From Thiothrix sp. (GTDB lineage Bacteria; Pseudomonadota; Gammaproteobacteria; Thiotrichales; Thiotrichaceae), in assembly GCF_028714775.1 (NCBI RefSeq), contig NZ_JAQTLS010000009.1, positions 1 through 64,000 of the forward strand: a stretch of 64,000 bases of DNA, written 5' to 3'. The stretch's first letter is position 1. Each line of letters starts with the position of its first letter. The notes under the pieces are model-generated. The model worked only from the letters and a program-made list of their open reading frames with translations. It was not told where the DNA came from and made no database searches. This document shows, in pieces, positions 60,682 to 64,000 of this stretch. A program made the translations under genes and the position numbers.

Positions 60682-63396
60682 ATGCCAGAGAGTTTACCGC
60701 CGCCAACGACGCAAACTTTACCCACCGATTTAGCACCCGTGGAAACGTGGCTGGATGGCCTCAGTAATGCAGAAGCGGGCATTCTGGTATTGCTGTTGAC
60801 GGTATTGGGCAGCTTGATAATGTGGTTATTCAAGCGCAAAAAGACAGACATACCGCCTCCTCCTCCCGGCAATACTAATACTCTCAATCCGACGATTACA
60901 GTCAGTCCGATCATTACGGTTAATCCTGCACCACCTGCATTGCCTGCGGTTGTGAAATCTGAAGATCGGGTTATCCACTCCGACCGCCTCCCCACCGTCA
61001 AAGGCGGCTTCTTCGGACGCTCCACCGAACTGCAACTCCTCAACGACGCATGGGCAAACACCACCACCCGCATCATCCAATTCATCGCCCCCGGCGGCAC
61101 AGGCAAAACCAAACTGCTGCGCCACTGGCTCGACCACACCACCGACATCCCGGTGCTGATTGCGTGGTCGTTCTATTCGCAAGGGGCGAGTGAAGACAAG
61201 CAGACTTCCGCCACGCCGTTTTTCAGCCATGCGTTTGAAAAGCTCGGCTCAACCCGTGAGAAATTTTCCACGGAGGAAGACAAAGGTGAACACCTCGCTG
61301 ACTTGTTGCGCCGTCAGCGTTGCGTGCTGGTGCTGGATGGTTTGGAGCCGCTGCAACATGCGGGGAGCGGAATGCGTGGCGAACTCAAAGACCGCGCCAT
61401 CCGCCAACTGCTGAAAAGTCTGGCGGGGCGCAACAACGGCCTGTGCATTATCACCACGCGGATTGCAGTGCATGAACTCAGTGACCGTGAAGCCCCCACC
61501 GTTATCAGCCATGATCTGCAAAACTTGTGTGAGGTGGATGGCATCCAGTTGCTGCAATCTCTGGGGGCAAACGGCAGCACGGCGGAGTTGGGCAAAGCGG
61601 TGGGTGAATACGGCGGTCATGCGCTGGCCTTGAGTTTGCTGGGGAATGCGGTACGGCGGTATTTGGACGGTGACATCCTCAGACGTGACACCATCCGCGA
61701 ACTGAATGACGGCAGCGGGCAAATCGAACACCATGCCTTCAAGGTGATGCGGGCGTATGAAACGTGGCTGGCGGGTACGGCGGAATTGAAAGTGTTGTAC
61801 TTGTTGGGTTTGTTCGACCACCCGATTGACCAGCCTGTCCTTGATGTATTGCTGCAAGCACGCATCCCCGGATTGACCGCAGCACCCCAGCCCAAGCGTG
61901 GTTGGCTCAGCAAATGGTTGGGCAAGTCCAAGCCTACGTCACTCAGCCAACAAGAACAGCGGGAATGGGGTCAGGCAGTGCTGGCTTTGCGCGAAGAACA
62001 CCACCTGTTGTCGCAGCATGACAACGGCGGCGACCTCGACTGCCACCCGCTGATCCGCGAATACTTTGGCGGGCAACTACAAACCCAGCAGCCGCAAGCG
62101 TGGCAACAGGCGCATGAACGGCTGTACGGCTACTACAAAGCCCTGCCGGAGAAGGAGTTGCCCGATACGCTGGAAGAAATGCAGCCGCTGTTTAGTGCGG
62201 TGGCGCATGGGTGTGCGGCGGGGTTGCATCAGCTTGTGGAAGACGAAGTACATTGGCCTCGAATTATTCGTTCAAATGCAAATGAAGGTTATATCGTCCA
62301 TAAGTTGGGGGCATTCAGTGATGAACTTGCAACTATCTCGCACTACTTCGACGAACCTTGGCGAAAAGTATCGAGCAATCTGATTGTGTCTGATCAAGCG
62401 GCTGTTCTGAACTGGGCAGGCTTCGGCTTACGCGCCTTGGGGCGGCTGCGTGAGGCACTGGAGCCGATGCAGGCAAACATCGAAATGAACGTAAAGCGGG
62501 AAAACTGGAAAAGTGCCGCTGTCAACGCCAGCAACCTCAGCGAACTGCAACTCACCCTCGGCGATATGGCGCAAGCGGTGGAAAGCGGCGCACGCAGCAG
62601 CCGCTACGCCGACCAGTCCGGGGATATGTTCCAGCGTATGGCAAGACGCACCACCCACGCCGATGCCCTGCATCAGGCAGGGGACACCGCCGCCGCCCTT
62701 GCCCTGTTCCGGGAAGCGGAGCAACTCCAGCAGGAACACCAGCCTGCGTACCCGCGCCTGTATTCGCTGTGGGGTTTCCGCTACTGCGACCTGCTGTTGG
62801 CGCAGGGCAGCACGGCGGAGGTGCTGGAGCGGGCGGAATATGCTTTGAAAATCGCAAAAGATAGTGGGCAATTGCTGAGTATTGCACTGGATCAACTCAT
62901 CCTTGGACGCGCCCATCTGCAACAACGATTGCTCCCCTCTACCTCTGGGAGAGGGGCTGGGGGTGAGGGTCTTCACTGGCTGGAGCAGGCTGTCGCTGGT
63001 TTACGTGCAGCAGGACAACAGGATGATTTACCTCGCGGTCTGCTCGCCCGCGCTGCACTGCACCGCCACACGCACGACTTCGCCCGCGCCCGGCAGGACT
63101 TGCAGGAAGTGTTCGACATTGCCGACGGCAGCGGGATGCGGCTGCATTTGACGGATTACCATTTGGAGATGGCGCGGTTGTTGGTGGCGGAGGAAGAAAC
63201 CCCTCCTAACCTCCCCTTATCAGGGGAGGAACAAGATGCTTCTGCCACTACCGTGCAAGAATGCCCCTCCCCTGATAAGGGGAGGCCGGGAGGGGTTTCT
63301 TTCCACATCCGCGAAGCCGAACGCCTGATCCAGGAAACCGGCTACCACCGCCGCGATGCGGAACTCGCAGACCTAAAGACCAAACTTTACACCTGA
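60682..63396 (+). CDS. Membrane-anchored STAND-type NTPase with C-terminal helical (TPR-like) repeats
   Basis: The 904-residue protein has a membrane helix (about 32-50; AGILVLLLTVLGSLIMWLF) and a Pro/Thr-rich linker. The NB-ARC/NACHT-like NTPase (about 105-400) has the P-loop IAPGGTGKTKLL (about 135-146), Walker B CVLVLDGLEPLQ and the sensor CIITTRIAV, with a GHALALSLLG motif. A winged-helix region is followed by TPR-like repeats (about 580-900; ALEPMQANIEMN, ALALFREAEQL). STAND NTPases act as regulated switches, many in antiphage defence or programmed death; no effector domain is evident. Two palindromic elements are translated within the repeats (about 750-763 and 839-873). It is flanked by two PIN toxin-antitoxin pairs. 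Confidence 0.85.
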   Translation: MPESLPPPTTQTLPTDLAPVETWLDGLSNAEAGILVLLLTVLGSLIMWLFKRKKTDIPPPPPGNTNTLNPTITVSPIITVNPAPPALPAVVKSEDRVIHSDRLPTVKGGFFGRSTELQLLNDAWANTTTRIIQFIAPGGTGKTKLLRHWLDHTTDIPVLIAWSFYSQGASEDKQTSATPFFSHAFEKLGSTREKFSTEEDKGEHLADLLRRQRCVLVLDGLEPLQHAGSGMRGELKDRAIRQLLKSLAGRNNGLCIITTRIAVHELSDREAPTVISHDLQNLCEVDGIQLLQSLGANGSTAELGKAVGEYGGHALALSLLGNAVRRYLDGDILRRDTIRELNDGSGQIEHHAFKVMRAYETWLAGTAELKVLYLLGLFDHPIDQPVLDVLLQARIPGLTAAPQPKRGWLSKWLGKSKPTSLSQQEQREWGQAVLALREEHHLLSQHDNGGDLDCHPLIREYFGGQLQTQQPQAWQQAHERLYGYYKALPEKELPDTLEEMQPLFSAVAHGCAAGLHQLVEDEVHWPRIIRSNANEGYIVHKLGAFSDELATISHYFDEPWRKVSSNLIVSDQAAVLNWAGFGLRALGRLREALEPMQANIEMNVKRENWKSAAVNASNLSELQLTLGDMAQAVESGARSSRYADQSGDMFQRMARRTTHADALHQAGDTAAALALFREAEQLQQEHQPAYPRLYSLWGFRYCDLLLAQGSTAEVLERAEYALKIAKDSGQLLSIALDQLILGRAHLQQRLLPSTSGRGAGGEGLHWLEQAVAGLRAAGQQDDLPRGLLARAALHRHTHDFARARQDLQEVFDIADGSGMRLHLTDYHLEMARLLVAEEETPPNLPLSGEEQDASATTVQECPSPDKGRPGGVSFHIREAERLIQETGYHRRDAELADLKTKLYT
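62932..62969. repeat. REP-like palindromic unit inside the STAND gene
   Basis: Reverse orientation of the family seen in the TIR and cbbO genes: it ends GAGAGGGGCTGGGGGTGAGGG, given as GAGAGGGG followed by CTGGGGGTGAGGG. The hairpin CTCCCCTCT / GGGAGAGGGG is preserved. It is read in frame as a Ser/Gly/Arg/Glu loop between helices. Confidence 0.8.
63197..63298. repeat. 102-bp inverted-repeat element inside the STAND gene
   Basis: Terminal arms AAACCCCTCC and GGGAGGGGTTT enclose two mirror-image hairpins (CTCCCCTTATCAGGGGAG and CTCCCCTGATAAGGGGAG) with about 30 bases between. Its length is a multiple of three, so it adds 34 codons without shifting the frame. It is a second, distinct REP-like family from the one at 62932. 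Confidence 0.85.
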
Positions 63397-63398
63397 CA

Positions 63399-63422
63399 AA
63401 CGCTAGCATATACGCTAGCATG
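63399..63422 (+). promoter_or_regulatory. Tandem 12-bp repeat, candidate toxin-antitoxin operator
   Basis: ACGCTAGCAT occurs twice with a 12-base period (63400-63409 and 63412-63421), each with the palindromic core GCTAGC. It lies between the end of the STAND gene and the PIN gene, about one turn of helix apart, as expected for cooperative antitoxin dimers. Confidence 0.5.
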
Positions 63423-63452
63423 AAAGCATTGAAACCGTAGCGAGTCACCCGC

Positions 63453-63884
63453 TTGAAAGTTGTTGTTGATACTAATGTCATGGTCGCTGCCCTGTTGGGA
63501 AAAGAAGCGGCTACTGCCCGACAAGTCATAGAACTTGGCTTGCAGGACAAAATTACACCCTTGATGGCGGATGCCCTTTTCAACGAATATCTGGACGTTA
63601 TCAGCCGCGACGATGTAATGCAGAAATGCCCTTTCGATGGCGATGAACGCATGGAATTTCTGTCGGCTTTTCTCGCCTGCTGTCAGTGGTGCAAAATTTA
63701 TTTCGGTTGGCGACCCAACCTGCAAGATGAGGGCGACAATCACCTAATTGAACTCGCTATCGCAGGTGGAGCCAAATACATCATTACCACGAATGTGCGT
63801 GATTTCAAAAACGGGGAGTTGCTGTTCGATGGGCTTAACATCGTCACTCCCCAACAATTTATCAAGGAGGCGTTATGGGCGTAA
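63453..63884 (+). CDS. PIN-domain toxin of a putative toxin-antitoxin pair (COG1569 type)
   Basis: The 143-residue PIN-family protein starts MKVVVDTNVMVAALLG (first codon TTG) with the metal-binding Asp. It has Glu in LFNEYLDVIS, Asp in DEGDNHLIELAI, and ends TTNVRDFKNGELLFDG, where the VRDF motif is characteristic of this PIN subfamily. Here the toxin gene precedes the antitoxin gene, the reverse of the pair at 59934-60612. It overlaps the next gene by 10 bases. Confidence 0.88.
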   Translation: MKVVVDTNVMVAALLGKEAATARQVIELGLQDKITPLMADALFNEYLDVISRDDVMQKCPFDGDERMEFLSAFLACCQWCKIYFGWRPNLQDEGDNHLIELAIAGGAKYIITTNVRDFKNGELLFDGLNIVTPQQFIKEALWA

Positions 63885-64000
63885 TCACCGTCAGATTGCC
63901 AGAAGACACCCACCAACGGGTCAAAACGCTGGCAACATCCCGCAATATCAGCATCAACAAGCTGTACGAAGAATTCACCATCATGGCACTCACCCAGTTT
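63875..64000 (+). CDS. Antitoxin of the PIN pair, cut by window end
   Basis: The first 42 codons read MGVITVRLPEDTHQRVKTLA then a second helix SINKLYEEFTIMAL, a ribbon-helix-helix (CopG/HicB-like) antitoxin start. AAGGAGG five bases before the ATG, inside the toxin gene, is a strong ribosome site. It would favour higher antitoxin output even though the gene is second. The 3' end lies beyond 64000. Confidence 0.8.
   Translation, partial: MGVITVRLPEDTHQRVKTLATSRNISINKLYEEFTIMALTQF

Overview
The window looks like chromosome of a gammaproteobacterium, most likely from the Thiothrix/Thiotrichaceae group of filamentous sulfur bacteria. This is inferred from gene content and order, not from a species marker. 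Two blocks keep Enterobacteria-like order: rsmI divergent from lpoA-yraN-diaA, and mrdA-mrdB-(mltB)-rlpA-dacA-ybeD-lipB. System II cytochrome c maturation (ResB/CcsB), a cytochrome c4, a CbbQ/CbbO pair and a rhombosortase are also present. No tRNA, CRISPR array, transposase or integrase was found.

Layout. 1-163: end of an rRNA operon (5S and terminator). 225-5532: argA, diaA, yraN, lpoA, rsmI, a DUF2058 gene. 5635-13895: ppa, then the elongation/cell-wall block ending in lipB. 13896-14376: wrecks of a DUF4143 ATPase gene and a PIN-toxin gene. 14522-24430 (all minus): an XRE regulator, a NarL-type response regulator and a hybrid histidine kinase, upstream of two extremely lysine/alanine/valine-rich small proteins, an unknown polytopic membrane protein and a type I secretion ABC/HlyD pair. 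24601-29985 (minus): cytochrome c4, ResB, CcsB, a DsbA-like lipoprotein, Coq7. 30295-34842: yihA, a Deg protease, yicC, comF, rhombosortase. 34933-36856: type II secretion minor pseudopilin genes gspGHIJ.

37021-47862 (plus): an RND efflux pair whose pump carries an unusual ~200-residue tail, then a Pro/Ala-rich exported protein, a ParA-like ATPase, a TPR-like membrane protein, a coiled-coil membrane protein, a dynamin-like GTPase and ApbE. 47934-48836: a TIR-DUF1566 fusion. 48915-52451 (minus): a signalling operon with a coiled-coil protein, an OmpA-domain membrane protein, a Ras-like small GTPase and an HD-GYP phosphodiesterase. 52608-55541: cbbQ-cbbO. 55487-57289: a 1.7-kb segment with a DUF4143 ATPase, bracketed by 55-bp direct repeats of the cbbO 3' end. 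57367-64000: small lipoproteins, ogt, DUF302, LysE, a CopG/PIN toxin-antitoxin pair, a membrane-anchored STAND-type NTPase with helical repeats, and a second PIN/antitoxin pair cut by the window edge.

Best candidates for undescribed biology: (i) the 14.5-24.4 kb exporter cluster with two cationic repeat proteins that share N- and C-terminal signatures; (ii) the 42-46.8 kb ParA/dynamin/low-complexity membrane cluster; (iii) the small GTPase/OmpA/HD-GYP operon; (iv) the 55-bp repeat-bounded insertion at cbbO; (v) palindromic repeat elements read through in frame inside three protein genes.
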